A stretch of 64,000 nucleotides of DNA from Imbricaverruca yamaguchii (GCA_034440575.1 JAOTOL010001601.1:514501-578500); one strand, 5' to 3'; positions 37,601 to 52,600 are shown, counted from the stretch's first letter. Notes: a model not told the origin generated them from the letters alone. Translations and numbers: made by a program.

Positions 37601-40600
37601 GCGGTGCCGACGCGAACGAAGCTGGCCAACTTGTTGTTCGCACCGTACCGCCGCCGCTGCCGCTGCGCCGTCGCCGGCGGGGTGGGCGCGCGCCAGCCGG
37701 CAGCGCAGACACGGAGGCGACGTGGTGCATGCGGCGGCACGGGTCTGACCGGCCAGCCAGCTGACACTGACACCATCGACACGTGACCCTCAGCTGTCGT
37801 CACGTGCGGCGGCGTCACGGGTCTGACCAGCCAGCCAGCCGACACTGACACCATCGGCACGTGACGCTCAGCTGTCGCCACGTGCGGCGGCACGGGTCTG
37901 ACGGGACAGCCAGCTGACACTGACACCATCGACACGTGACCCTCAGCTGTCGTCACGTGCGGCGGCGTCAGACGGTACCACCACGGCCCAGTCGAGGGTC
38001 CGATCAACTCGACACAATGTCCACCTCCGGTATGAATAGTGACAGCGATGGAATAGCTGCAAGTTGTGAATCATCGCATACATCACTTATACGCACCACC
38101 CATTCACCTTCAATTCACTTTCCATTCAATTCAACTTCAATTCGATTCACCACTTCAGCTTCAAATTGGAACACAATCCATGGCTGCAGCTGCAGGCGAC
38201 AATGAATTACCAACACAACAAAAAATATTGTAAGCAGCTGTGACACGCTGTGATACAGACATCTACCATATGCTACCCGCGTCAACAGGCGGGGCGGGGA
38301 CGCAAATGGCCCACAGCAGACGAACACCACCCCACGGTGACACAGCCCACAGCAGAGCACCACTCCACGGTGGAACAGCCCACAGCAGACGAGCACCACC
38401 CCACGGTGGTAAGGGCCACAACAGATCACCACTCCACGGTGATACACTCCACGGTGGTACGACCCACAGCAGACGAGCACTACTCCTCGGTGGTACGACC
38501 CACAGCAGACGAGCACTACTCCTCGGTGGTACGACCCACAGCAGACGAGCACCACTCCTCGGTGGTACGACCCACAGCAGACGAGCACTACTCCTCGGTG
38601 GTACGACCCACAGCAGACGAGCACTACTCCTCGGTGGTACGACCCACAGCAGACGAGCACCACTCCTCGGTGGTACGACCCACAGCAGACGAGCACCACT
38701 CCTCGGTGGTACGACCCACAGCAGACGAGCACCACTCCTCGGTGGTACGACCCACAGCAGACGAGCACTACTCCTCGGTGGTACGACCCACAGCAGACGA
38801 GCACCACTCCTCGGTGGTACGACCCACAGCAGACGAGCACTACTCCTCGGTGGTACGACCCACAGCAGACGAGCACCACTCCTCGGTGGTACGACCCACA
38901 GCAGACGAGCACCACTCCTCGGTGGTACGACCCACAGCAGACGAGCACCACTCCTCGGTGGTACAACCCACAGCAGACGAGCACCACTCCTCGGTGGTAC
39001 AGCCCACAGCAGACGAGCACCACTCCTCGGTGGTACGACCCACAGCAGACGAGCACCACTCCTCGGTGGTACAACCCACAGCAGACGAGCACCACTCCAT
39101 GGTGGTACGATCAGTGCTGTTGGAGAGTGCGAGGGTCGAACCGCAAATGGTCTCCGATTTGGTCCCCACCAACCGCACGGACGCCAATTGTCATGCCTCG
39201 AGGAGCGCCACCGCAGGTGTGTCAGGTTCACCGTCAACCGCACGTGCATACGTGACCCAACCCATCACCGGTCATCGGCGCCGGTCTCGCAACAAACTAG
39301 CGCCGAGCTGACATCGATGGCGTTCAGTGCTGAGGAGATGGCGCACCACTGGTGCCACGTGACTGGCGCATCAGATGTGTCATCACAGAGCTGGCACATC
39401 ACTGGCGCCATGGAGCTGCAGGTCTCACAGAGCTGGCGCCTCGATAGCGTCACAAAACTAACGCCTCACTATAATCACATAACTGGCGGTTATATAATCA
39501 CCTACAAAACCAACGCCTTACTGGCGGTTCGGTAATGTCACAGAATTGTAGCCTCATGGGACATGAGACAATTATCATCAGCACCGAAACAGAGCTGGTG
39601 TGTCACTGGTGTCGAAGGGCAGAAGCGTCAGATAACTGGCGCCTCACAAGTGTCACGAAGCTAGCATTACAAACGTGCGATAGTTGACAGTCAGTTGACC
39701 CTGCAGTAGTATCACGGTATTGGCCCGCAGTATTATCACGGAACTGAATCTTCATAGTGGCACAAAGCTGTACCCTCATATCATCAGACCTGAACCCTGA
39801 TAATAGCACAGAGCTGAACCCTCAGTGGCGCACAGCCCAACCCTAACAGTGGCACACAGCTGTCCACCCAGTATTGCCGCTGACCTGGGGCCTCAAGTGT
39901 CAGAGTTGCGTCAAATGTCGTCACATAGCCGACGCCTCAATATCGCTCCAAATGTGACGGGGCTGGGGCCTCCTTTCAGTGCCAGAGTTGGCGCCGGTGC
40001 GTCTGGTCCGCAGCGGGTGCGCCAGAGCCCTGACTGCCGATCGGACGGCGAGGGTTTGTCGCCAGCCGGGGTCATTCACCCCGGGATCGCACACTGCTGG
40101 GGGCTCAGACCGCAGACCCCGCGAGCGGCCATGGCCCACAGTGAGGCAGGTGGACGGACGGGAGCCCCACGGCTCTGACGACTCACATCCGGTGTCCACA
40201 CCCTCCCGTCTGCCGCACACGCCGCAGCGCCGGCAGACAGCGGCGCAGTCTGGCCCAACCGGCATGGCGCCGCCGCCAGCCGGCACGTAACGACCAGCCG
40301 GGCAACAAGTCGCTGATCGAGCGGTGTGTTCTCTGCGCCCACTCCCGCGAGCTGACCCGCCGCCGCCGCCGCCGCCGCCGGCGCCCGGGTCGGGGCACGA
40401 GGCTCGCACATCACACGGGCTGACGAACACTAGAGGGCTCCAGAATGTCGCCGGTCGCAGATCACACGGACTGGCAAACACTGGAGGGCTGCAAAACGCC
40501 GCTGGTGGCAGAACACAAGGGCAGAGAACATTGGGAAAGAACATAGAGAACACTGTGGGCCACTCGAGACCATCGAGGGGGCGTACCGGCGCAGATCGCG

Positions 40601-43600
40601 GTCAGAAGCTGGTCACACTGCTGCTGGAGTCTTCGGACCCCAGCTATGGGAGTGATCAGGAGTGACGGCCCGAGCCGATGGCCAAGTCGGGACAGGGAGA
40701 TCCACTCCGCGGCATGTCGCAAAACACCACCTGATCCGAGCACATTTTGTGTAGATACGAAAATGGCAAAGCGAAGACTTTTTCCTAAATGTGGAGACGC
40801 TTTCCAAAGACATAGCTGAACATCTGGTAACATGAATCTAGGTTGCGAGCTACCCGTTTCGGACAGGCATCACCAGGGTTCCCACCAAGGGGTATACAAA
40901 GTTGCAGGGTGTACGACGGTCGGCCGGGTGACGATGTGCACGCAGTGGCGGCTTCAGGATTTGGCCAAGGGAGGCCATCCAGGTTTCTTCTTCCATGTAT
41001 ACATCACTTGCTTACATAACTAGTTTTTACTTTGTTCTTAGCAATCTGTGACCTGCGCCTCAGGAACTTACGTTTCCCTTGAGCTTCAGCACTCGATAAT
41101 ATCAAGCCAAGAGGCCGAGCCTCGCGGATTACTTCCATGCGGTTAAACGTATATTACAGTGTCACATGTTGCACCCATCAGATATTGATGAGAGCAGAAA
41201 TACACACAACACCAACGAGGTGCCATGACTGACCACCAATGGTGGTCTTAAAATTTGGTCAAAGGAGTCAGGAGCGGGTCCAGGAATTGCCATGGGGAAC
41301 ATGTCCGGAGAGGCGTCATTTCGAAAGTACGTGGGGGCGCCTTTGCTTCGAGGGGCGCCCCTGACTGACACTTGAGAGGGTGCACTCGAGCCCCCTGGAA
41401 GGGTGCCTCTGGCTGAAAATTCGACTAGAAGTGCTTTCAGACCTTACCGAAGGGACGTCATTTTCTGGTCGGAGGGGCGCCAACTTCCCATGGGGGCACA
41501 TTCCCCCAGTGCCCCCTTATATTCGCCCCTGAAGTTGGGTCATCCAGATCTCTTCTTCTTTGATGCCTACATACCTATATTTATCTCTCCTCATAGTAAT
41601 ATGTGACCCGCGACTCCTATCTTACCTTCTTGAGATTCAGCCTCTGCAGAGGTCAAGACTCGCCGATAAATTCCATGTGCTTCAAACTATATAAGCCACC
41701 ACCGCGCGCACCTCGCTATCCAGCCGACCGTCGTATACCCTGGGACTTCCGGTACCCCTCGGTGAAAACCCTGGTGATGCCCCTCCGAAACGGGGAACTC
41801 GTAATCTAGACTAACATTGCTAGATGTTCAGTTTGAAAGTCTTTAAAAGGCATACACTTTTAGAGAAGTTTCCGAGTCGCCCTTTTCGTATCTACAACAA
41901 CAATGTGACTCAGGCCGGTGACCAGTTCGGGACGCATCGACCGAGCTGATACCGCCCAGCCGATACCGCCCAGCCGATATCGCCCAGCTGATATCGCTCC
42001 GCTGAATCGCTCCATACATCAGGTTCACACAGCCGGATGACGTCACCGCCCTGCCAAACATGTGGCGGACCGGAATGCGCCGCAATCGCGTCGAAATGCG
42101 ACCCGACCCACTGTCGTTATCGCCCACGCAATTGGCGCTGTGCTGACACTGGATGTCCGGTACGGCTCCGGGCCGTAGCCACCCCCTCCCCATCACGGTG
42201 TGGAGTCACGTCACCCCTCGGGTTTAGAGTCACGCCAAACCACGGGTGCAGAGTCGTGTCACCGCACCGATTTGGCGTCACGTCACCCCACGGGTGTGGA
42301 GCCACTTCACCCCACGGGTGTGGAGTCGCGTTACCGCACAGGTGCAGTCACGTCACCCCACGGGTGTGGAGTCGCGTCACCCCACGGGTGCAGAGTCGCG
42401 TCACCCCACGGGTGTGGAGTCGCGTCACCCCACAGGTGCAGTCGCGTCACCCCACAGGTGCAGAGTCACGTCACCCCACGGGTGTGGAGCCACTTCACCC
42501 CACGGGTGTGGAGTCGCGTCACCCCACGGGTGCAGAGTCACGTCACCCCACGGGTGTGGAGTCGCGTTACCCCACGGGTGCAGAGTCACGTCACCCCACG
42601 GGTGTGGAGTCACGTCACCCCACCGGTGTGGAGCTACGTCACCCCGTGGGTGCAGAGTCACGTCACCCCACGGATGCAGAGTCGCGTCACCCCACGGGTG
42701 CAGTCACGTCACCCCCACCGGTGTGGAGTCGCGCCACCCCATTGGTGTGAAGTCGCGTCACCCCACGGGTGTGAAGCCACTTCACCCCACGGGTGTGAAG
42801 TCGCGTTACCCCACAGGTGCAGTCGCGTTGCCCCACGGGTGCAGAGTCACGTCACCCCCACCGGCGTGGAGCTACGTCATCCCGTGGGTGTGGAGTCGCG
42901 CCACCCCATTGGTGTGCAGCCACCTCACCCTACCGGTGTGGGCGTGACCCCGTTGCCTGCTGGAGACAGGGCACGGAGCACTGTGGTGGACATGCGCGCG
43001 CATATTGCCACAATGCCGAGCTCGGTCGCCAACAACAGGGACTCACCGATGTTGAGCAGACTGTTGAGGCGGTACCACTTGTTATGCTTGGGCACGCCCT
43101 GCACGATCAGCATCTGTCGTATGTGCAGGAACACCGAGTTGACCTCGACGAGCAGCGCCACCACGGCATAGCCCAGGTAGTCGCTTGACACGACCGACAG
43201 CCCGAAACACAAGATCACCTGCGGGTGAGGGGCCGCAGGTAAACACATCACCTACCGGTCAGGGACCGCAGGTAAATAGGGGTTGGCGGCACGGGAAGAC
43301 TAAACTTACACGACCTACCCAGCTGGTCTACGGCAGGCATACAGGCAACTCCAACCGAAATATTATTGACGCGGCAGAGACTGGTTAAACAATACGCTAC
43401 CACCTGTAGAACAGACCAGAGGCGAGCACAGCATCGTCTGCAAGACAAAATTAGAAACGGTCATTTGTTGACTAGAGTTCACATGGCCATCAGCCGGACT
43501 GTGAGCGGACGTATCGGAACAGCCACCCAGGATCCAGCGGGCCGGCCCGCGACAACCATACAGAAACACGCTACAAGAACTTGCCAAGATGCCAAACAAT

Positions 43601-46600
43601 GATCGGATGGGGAGAACAGTTATAGGCTTTGAAAAACAATGATCGGATGGGGAGAACAGCTATAGGCTTTGAAGAACAATGATGGGGTGGGGATGACAAC
43701 GATGGACTGGGGAAGACAACGATGGGCTGGGGAAGACAATGGCCAGCTCTAGAGGACGCCACGCGAGCGTCTCCCGACCACCTTCAGCAGTGCCCGGCTG
43801 TTGCCGATAGCCGTACTTTTCCGTCTTTACGTCTCGTTGTCCTTGGTTTCCAACAATCTCTTGGCGCTCCCCGAACGCCTCTGGTCGAGTCTCTGGGGTC
43901 GTCTCGGACTGTGTCGCTGTGGTCGCCTCGGGTTAGAGTCGCTGTGGTCGCCCCGGATCGAGTCCCTGTGGTCGCCTCGGGTCGTGTCGCTGTGGTCGCC
44001 CCGGGTCAGAGTCCCTGTGGTCGCTCCGGATCGAGTCCCCGTGGTCGCCTCGGGTCGTGTCGCTGTGGTCGCCCCGGGTCAGAGTCGCCGTGGTCGCCCG
44101 GATCAGAGTCGCCGTGGTCACCCGGATCAGAGTCGCTGTGGTCGCCTCGGGTCAGAGTCGTCGTGGTCGCCCCGGGTCAGAGTGGTTGTGGTCGCCCCGG
44201 GTCAGAGTCGCTGTGGTCGCTTCAGGTCGAGTCGCTGTAGTCGCCTTGGGTCGTGTCGCTGTGGTCGCCTCGGGTCAGAGTCGTTGTGGTCGCCTCGGGT
44301 CACAGTGGCTATGGTCGTCCCGTACGACAAACTTGTTGCATTCGGCCACGCCAGACGCTTCGATACGGCCCAGTCGGGGTCGCTGCTGTTTCCAAAGTGC
44401 CCAGCCTGGCGCTTGTCTGGGCCCCACTCGCTGGCACAGTCTCGCTGAACATCCCGCAGAGCCAGTCCGAGCCCGGTCGGCTGCCGGTACTGTCCTGGCC
44501 AGTTGATGATGGCGCTTTAGTCAACATCGCTCATGCTGCTTACGTGAAAGTCGCCGGTCTTAGTTACTTCTTGGGTTCTTTTACGATACATTCAACCACT
44601 ATGGCATATAGCGACGCTAACCTCTCACACCGATTGGTCGCGGGTGGACTCGGTAACGCTGCTGGTTATTGGATTCGAGCCAACAATCTTGCGATCAAGA
44701 GTCCGACACACCACCTACTGAGCTACCGCGGCCATTCTTAGCTGCCCGAAGGTTGGTTGGTTGGTTATTGGAGTTTAGGGGCGCATCGACTACATCGGTC
44801 ATACAGCGCCCTAGCTACCTGAAGGGACATTGTTGTTACCTTGGGGTTATTGATGTTACTTAAATCTGGTTCACTGATGTATGTATGTTGTGGTGCATTA
44901 TGGCTGTAATGAGCTTCTAACTTCTTGGCATGTAGCGATGAATGCACGACAGAAATGCATTATTCTTTCTCGTAGAAGAGCTATCTGGTGGTAGTATTCC
45001 AATATATTATATCAGTAGCCAGACTCAAATTCACTTGTAATTATGTGCATGCTGTGTTTTATGCTCGAAAGGAAGGTCAGATGTGATTTAGGAGCGAGAG
45101 GGTGTGGTGCACATATAAATATAAAACGTAGGCAATGTCTGATGGCACTAGCATTTGAAAAAGGGCCCTACTTAACTCTTTCCGACACACTATTATACAT
45201 CCAGAAAATCCACTACATGTGTTGGAATGGCACACCTCATGCATCTTGCACCATATGACAAAATTGGGCGATTACCGGCTCAAATTGCATTTTGTTGTAT
45301 ATCTACATGTCCAGCAACACTCCTCCGATGTGCCTGCCGATCACCTCGGTGCAGAAAATTGTCATTTTGGGACAGTGGGAAATAATTGACCATGTGTCCT
45401 GGAAATTCACAGTTAATGGAATTGTGCTATTTCATCCTTGCCTTAGGTTTTTACCATTTTCCCACATGGGTGGGCAGTCATTATACACACGACTGCTAAA
45501 TAATGTAAAATGCATGTTACTGAAGTCAAAGGCATTCTACGTTTTTAGTCCTTAAGTGACGATCCTTTATTTTCTTCCAATCTTCCACTATTCCCAAGCA
45601 ACTTCTTTCTTCATCCGCACAGTTAATGGTGAAATAATTTTAGAACACTGTTTTGGGAAGACGGATTTCCTGATCCTCGAGCCCCAATTAATGTTCGAGG
45701 GCTTGGTACCATATTCACAAATGGGAGAATTGTATCAGATCTTTTAAAATACTTATGTGGAAATATAAAGCAGTTGCTCTACAATAGTTTTTTTTTTAAA
45801 AAACTACACGCTCCGGCAATCAAGTGATGACAGAAAACATTGACTTCGGCTTCGGACCTGAACCGTGAACATCCAACACTGGTTGGTGCCATTACACAAT
45901 AGCCAGTGCTCCAACATGTGGAAGGTAAATATAGCATTACGAAGAATCATTCAACATGAACAGGAAAACACGATAAATTATGTGAGGATAAGAGCGCGTC
46001 TACTTACTCATGGCATGGTTCATGTTTACCTCATAGCAAACCACACATAAATACAAGGATTGACAAACCATGAACTTCAGACCCGGTCACAATGCGACTT
46101 CTGTTGATGTGGATTACAATTTTCATCGTCCAGCGTCGTCTTCCTCAATTCCATCCCTAATCAACGTGCTATCGGCGCCAACAGCGTGCTCGAGATTCCG
46201 CTGATATGTGGTACCCCTGTATTACGAGTCGCAGCGCAGGGGATCAGCACTGGTCGGTGATCCAATAAGTCCCAATAATAAATGCATCGATACATGAACA
46301 CACAAATGCGATCCGGTCGTTGTCAGGTCTCCGACTACTCAGCTGTGACAGTGCCACCACATATCAGAGTATCAAGAAAATCCGTACAAACATTAGTGCC
46401 GTAGCCGTGCGTCTATTGTGCTTCTATAGAGCGACCACCAAGCCAGCAATTCAGCACGAACGAGCCAGGCGGGAACACGCCCGTACACTTCATCAGCTGC
46501 CTATCATGCACTGATGAGTGAGCGAGCTTCCACACCATTGTTGGGGTAATCTTCATCCTCATCTCCAACTTCCTCCTCTCCCGTCCCCCTCCCCCTCCCC

Positions 46601-49600
46601 CTACAACCACGTGGTGACGGCGTACACCCAGCCGGCAATATCCGGTAGGGCGCGGCCAAATATCCTGTGCTCGGTGGTGCTCCAGTCAAACAATCGCGGC
46701 GGAATTGGCAGTTCTTGGCGTAACGGACTACGTGGTTTTGACGTTCTAGGATCACCTGCCTTACCCCACCCAGGGCCGACAGACCTGGCCACGGTGATGA
46801 TGTCAGCGGACGTCACCGAGGCGACGCGAGTCACCCCCGCCCCTCGCCCCCGGCACCGTGGTGACGTCATCGTACGTCCGGCCCACTGCGTCGCTATCGC
46901 GCCAGGCGCCGGCGGAGGCCCGCCTGCACCGCGAACGGCATGACGAACGCCATGCCGTACCGATACGCCGGCAGAGACCCAGAGACGCCGCGGCGACAGA
47001 GCATTACGACAGTTATATAACACGCTGACGATACTGGCGAACGGTAGTCGTGGGAGAATGAGAGATCGGGCAATATGGAGAACGTTCTATGGCTTCTGGC
47101 ACACATATTGGAACACATTCAAAGTGGTTTGCCTTCAAACCGAACTATGGAGCGTTTAGTCTCATCATGTACCACATTTAGCCACCTGCAGAACGCTGCG
47201 TAAGCTCAGCACTGGCGCAAAATAGACATATCAACTTCAGAACGTGACCAGCTGCACACTTTTCTTTTTCCGGATCTGGAAGGTGAGCATTGAGCAGAAA
47301 CAAACGAAACTGGTATTGTTTGCCAGCAGCGAATCTACATCGATCGCCGGTTCGGTTATCTCTTGGTAAGAGCAAAGTAAAACACATCCGCCAATTTTGA
47401 CATAAAACTAGGAGTGTTAGATGGATTGTGACTACACAAGGTCGGGTTAACTGCTATGTTATCACCGCTACGCCACTGTTCTATAATTTGGTATGCGAGT
47501 GTGGGCCAGGATGCGGGGATCAAGTAGGCAGATAACCTTTTGTTGTTTACTGGGCTATTCACGACGCACTTTATGCACATTCACGGTTGATGGCGCCGCC
47601 CACACTGTTTCGTCGATGGGTCGCGGGATTAGGAAATATCCCCAGCGGTGAGAGTGTTGAACCAAGACCTTTGGTACCCAGAGCTCAATAAACACTCGGC
47701 CATCCCCGCCCCTAGACAGATTACCACACGCTATTTAATCAATTGTGCACTAAAGAATAAGAGATGGCAAATTATATGGAAATAGTATCATGCATGGAAA
47801 TTAGATGACATCTGAATATTTGGCATCTATCGGTGCCCTACTCCCGTCGGAATCATATCTGCACCTGTGATCCGTATCCTGCCGGATATGCCCATCCAGG
47901 GCAAGTTTTGGCTCAGACCGGATTCCGGTTTCTGATCCGGTGCATCGCCAAATTTAACCGGTTAAAACTACGGCATGATATATGCATCAAAACCTTGTCT
48001 CCAATCGCAACTGGAGTTCTATTGAGCGTCCACAACTTCCGAGTGGTGTTCTGACATTGGTGGCTCCATCAACGAAGTTGTCCCGATGTACAACCATACT
48101 CAGACAGCTAAATTTGCCGAAAATAGATTGAGTTCAAATACTCCTACATTGTATTTGAGCACCGACTGTCAACAATAAAATTCCACCTATACCTGCAAAT
48201 TATCACCACAGACGAACTGGATCAACATCATGCTTCACACCGGTTGGACTTGTTCACCAAGCACACGCTCCACCAACCCGACCGCAAGTGCATCTGGCCG
48301 CGCCGGCAGCGGCCAGCGCAGCGGCGAAGTGTGCCGGTGGGTCGCGGCAGCTGCAGGCCCGACAAGCTGACAGCCGGTGCCGACGCGCGGCCGGCCAATC
48401 CAAACAGTCGGTACCGGCGCGCTGCCGACGTCGGTCAGTGCTGACGTCACGTCAGTGCCGGCCGACGCCGACGTCAGTCGGTGCTGACCGACGTCAGCGG
48501 CGGCCGCCGATGACGTCACTCGGTGTCGGTCACCGCCGACGCCGACATCCGGCCGGCCGGTTGTCGGAGGGACCGAGGGGCATGACCGCCCTGGGTGGAG
48601 GGTCTGCCAGTGTCAGCCGCAAAACTTGGCTGTTATTTGGGCTTTTGGGCGCTTCGACCGTTCTGGTCGTATCGCGCCCACCCGCAAAAACTTCGTGGCG
48701 CCGCACACGAGGCACGCTCACGCGACTGAGAGCAAGGTGGAATGAGATCCGCACCTGAGTTGAGGACAATATGCGGAGCGAACACGTGAAAACTTGTTCT
48801 TGAACCATGTGATACTAAAGAGTTTTTAACGAGCTGACTGACAGCGGTTTGGCAGATAAAACAAACTACAGCGTCCACTCCTTACGTAACAGCGTCATCC
48901 CTCAAGACGCATGTTAAACGGTGAAACCCTGGAAGGTCCTCAGCCATCTCCAGATCTCTACGTCCAGTATATACACCCCCAATCGATAGGAGGCCAGCGG
49001 CAGACAAGTCGTTACGCAGGACAACAGGTCGCGCTGTGGCCAGACTACACCAGAACACGCGGCAGGCTGACGCAAGTTGGGACGTCCTGGGGCGGCCCTA
49101 CCTGGAGGCGCGGCTCATCTTGTCGTGTCCGCACTATAGAATACTATGTATTATATACTATATACACTACGGTATATATGCATGGCATGCCATAAATTTC
49201 ATACTATGGTGTTGTGTTATATCAGCGTGACGTACTCAAGGGTGGCCCAGCATTTGTGTAATTAAGTAATTAGATTTTAAGTTCGAGGAATACCATTTGT
49301 GGCTGTGCTTGTATCCAGGATCAGTCGCGTAGATTCAGTCGGTCACCGTTATGTAGCCGCGGTGTACCACGCGACCTGCGTGCCCAGGGACCGGGAGCTC
49401 GTCCACCTCAATGACGGTGTACTGAATAATTTCGAGTTGGGCGGTGCAACCGAGCGAACGACCTGTGGGACATAAAGGACCGTTCCACCGGATCCCCTCA
49501 AAGCGAGATTCCTTCGTAGAGAGGCTCGTAGAAGACACGTCGAGCATTGTGTGTGTGATTGTGATTTTAGGGCGCATCGACCATGGCTGGTTATTTAGCG

Positions 49601-52600
49601 CCCATTCGTCGAGCACTCCCACGCTCAAAAGCGACATCTGCAAGCAACACAAGAAGCCGAAGAAGTCCAAGAAGCAAGAAGACAATAAACAAAAAAGAAA
49701 GAAGCAAGAAGTCAGCAAGCAACAAGACCTCCAGGCAACCTCGATTGGCACACATATGACTCGAGAAAGAAACCCAACCATACCAAATCACCAGCTTCTC
49801 TCTGTCTCCCAGCTAACCTTGACCATCCCGAGGAATCCTTACGGTGACAAGCCCACTAGTCTGTGTCATTGCGACCTTGGCCGGGACGAACATCTCGGTC
49901 CAGGGTGCAACGAATCCGGGATGTTTTTCAGCCAGGAAGGCCACCTTGCCGGTGGGACTGGCCAGACCCTCACACAATGATACCAACACCGGCGTTTAAC
50001 GCCTATTCTGGCCGAGGCGCCTACCTAGTACGGACCTAAACCGAACCGCAGCACACCATCGCACGAGTCTTCCTTCACTCTCGTACAATCACTACCTCAC
50101 ATCCTGAACACAGACCATCCCTCGACACACCACCCGCATAACCATAAGCACACAAATCAGCGCAGATACTCAAACGCTACTCGCCACAAGCACATTCAAG
50201 AATCAGCACTGTTCGTTCGCATGACACCACACCCTCAGCACCAGCCGAGGCTACATTTTCGGCCCAGAGCTAGGTAAGATTCCACTAGCCAACATTGCAG
50301 CGCTGCTCGCCGCCACGGCCACAGGAGGCAAGAACTACACACAGCACGGCAGTGATTTTCAAAACACACAGGTCCTACCACACGTACACATGCACGAGAA
50401 GCGGTACCGCACACGTCATGACGTGCCTCTCTCACTACGCTGTCACCGCTGCTTCCACTACGGCCATGGTGAACATGCGTGGTCGTCACCAGTCACACTG
50501 AGGCCAGTGTGCAACACACCACTCAACATCAGACTGCTCATCGACCGAAAGGAGATGTGCAGCTTGCGACGGGCCGCGTCCCACCACCAACCACAACTGC
50601 GCCAAACAGGTATTCGAGAGGGAGGTGTGCCGCTATGCGGCAGCCCAGTGTGCACCACACAACACAGCACGCCAACACCTGCGTTTCACAAAACGCAACA
50701 GCTATCTCATCTCCAAAACCCCACCCTCCCAAACCGCGCCCACCGCCTGGCGAAGCTACGCAGCTGCGCCTTCCTCACTTCCGAGCGGTCGTGGTTTGCG
50801 ATTTTTCAAATTTTCGTTTCATTCGTCATCTGAGATATGACTCGAGGCTTTCGTTGGAACAACTGCCGATGCACTCTTCATCCGTTAGTGGTATGCACCA
50901 GCGATTCATACGAAAGCTTTTGTGTGGTCTTTGACACCAGAACACGTAATACGGCTGCGGTGGTGCTTCAGTTTGTGTTGATTCCTCACATACGGAAGAT
51001 TCAGAACTAGAGAAAGTCCATCACTTGTATGATTGTGCGATATATGAGGAAATACGGTGGGCAAGACAATAAAACCCTTGCCTCTTGTCTACCCTGCAGA
51101 AAATGATTATTTTTAATTTGGGAGGGGGTAGCTCTCCTGTATCCTAAACTGCCGTCGTCTCAGGTATGTGGGGGAGGGGTCGGACCGTTACGAACGAACA
51201 CGTCTGAGGCTTTGTCTGCATAATGAAGCACGATCACATCATATTATAGCCGAGTAAGCACTCACCAAAAAGTGGTGGACCAGAAGTTCATAAGTGCTTT
51301 TCTTCAGGTTGTTTGCTGCCATATCAAGAGCATCGTGCACAAAGTAACCTGGAAAGGCGTATGACGGCGAATCAAAACAAGTTCATCAGTTGCGCAGTGG
51401 AATGATGGAAGCTGAATTTAAAGATTGTTGGGTTAGAAATTGTGTCTGCGCTTGTAATACGCGCTCGTGATGGTCTCGAGGATCCTTGCTGTGGAAAAAG
51501 CACCATGGCGCCTTTCCAAACGCCCCCCCCCCCCCGTCAGTTTGCCTGGCAAACTCCACATAAGATAGGGCTCAAAAGTTAAGGCATCCAGTGCTATGCT
51601 CGTACTAGTTCTACACCAAGGTTACAGCATAAATAACTGCGTATTAGTTCACTCACCATGCATATCACCTTATTGAGAATGGCCATCCGAACAACTCAGT
51701 AATCGCTTTTCGTTAAAAAAAAACAATGGGCGACACATACAATATTCATCAGACTACTTCAAATGACCATCAAGTGCACGTAAAGATATGTGCTGTGCAT
51801 TATATTTCACTTGACGGCATACCTAGCATTCCAGAGCATTAGTATCCATCTCCTGTCTTCCGTAAAATAATCCAAACCGTTCACCAGGAAAAAAAATTGT
51901 GTAACGCAAGGATTTGTCAAGACCGAGCGCAAAGCTTGATCTCTTCCAAGAAATCTTGGATATCTGGTAAAGGCGTTGCTGGCAGCAATTTCTCTCATGC
52001 GCTTGGTTTTCCTCCGTCATGACTTGATTATGCACGGATTAAGTTGGTCGTCAATAAACGCAGGGGCAGTTGTCACCAATTGGCTCATTGCCCATTTGAG
52101 ACATACATTGAAGCAGTGTGCAATTGCCGATCCCAAACAGTTAACATCACATACCGATGAGCAGTAAAAACTGGGCATTATACCAACAATAAAAAATGTT
52201 TCGAGAGGTACTAGGGATGGCTATCCAGACTAAGTATTCAACGTTGAAGTTTTATTGTGAATTTGCACATGAACCATATCAGGAGCATCACAACGCTGAT
52301 CACATAAGTCAGAGTCAAGTCAAGTCTTCCAACACAACATCTGGATAGCGTTGCACTGTTCCCGAGCTATATTGTGGACCACCGGAGACAATATCACGTG
52401 TCAGCGACTTTACGATGGTCACCTCAACAGTCCCTGACAGAGCTTACCTATTGAGAACGACACCATGGCGTGGGCGCTCTTGGAGTATGCATGTATAACA
52501 TCCGCAGCCAACTCTGGATGGAAATAAAATCTGAAACAGAGCAATACCGCCTATTTAGAATGACATGATGTGGCACTCTTTGAATATCCATTTACAACAC

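Noticed and set aside
38115..39535. 431-codon plus-strand and about 327-codon minus-strand frames
   Set aside because: The 36-nt period is divisible by three, so all frames stay open. There is no non-repetitive domain and no splice context.
42037..43171. Frames of 233-323 codons with repeated SRHPTGVE-like or SHVTPRVW-like units
   Set aside because: Readings of the 24-nt minisatellite next to TLCD exon 4.
46600..47023. Possible exon on the minus strand (YRYGMAFVMPFAVQAG or GRALPDIAGWVYAV)
   Set aside because: No matching acceptor/donor pair and no phase that fits TLCD exons 3 and 4, which already join directly in phase 0.
49444..49980. 178-codon plus-strand frame with a Lys/Gln-rich stretch
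   Set aside because: It begins in anonymous sequence, runs through a hairpin element and an AAG/CAA-rich tract, and has no recognised domain.
51806..52035. Possible extra TLCD exon (TQFFFLVNGLDYF frame)
   Set aside because: It sits between exons 2 and 3, which join in phase without it, and it shows no TLC similarity.
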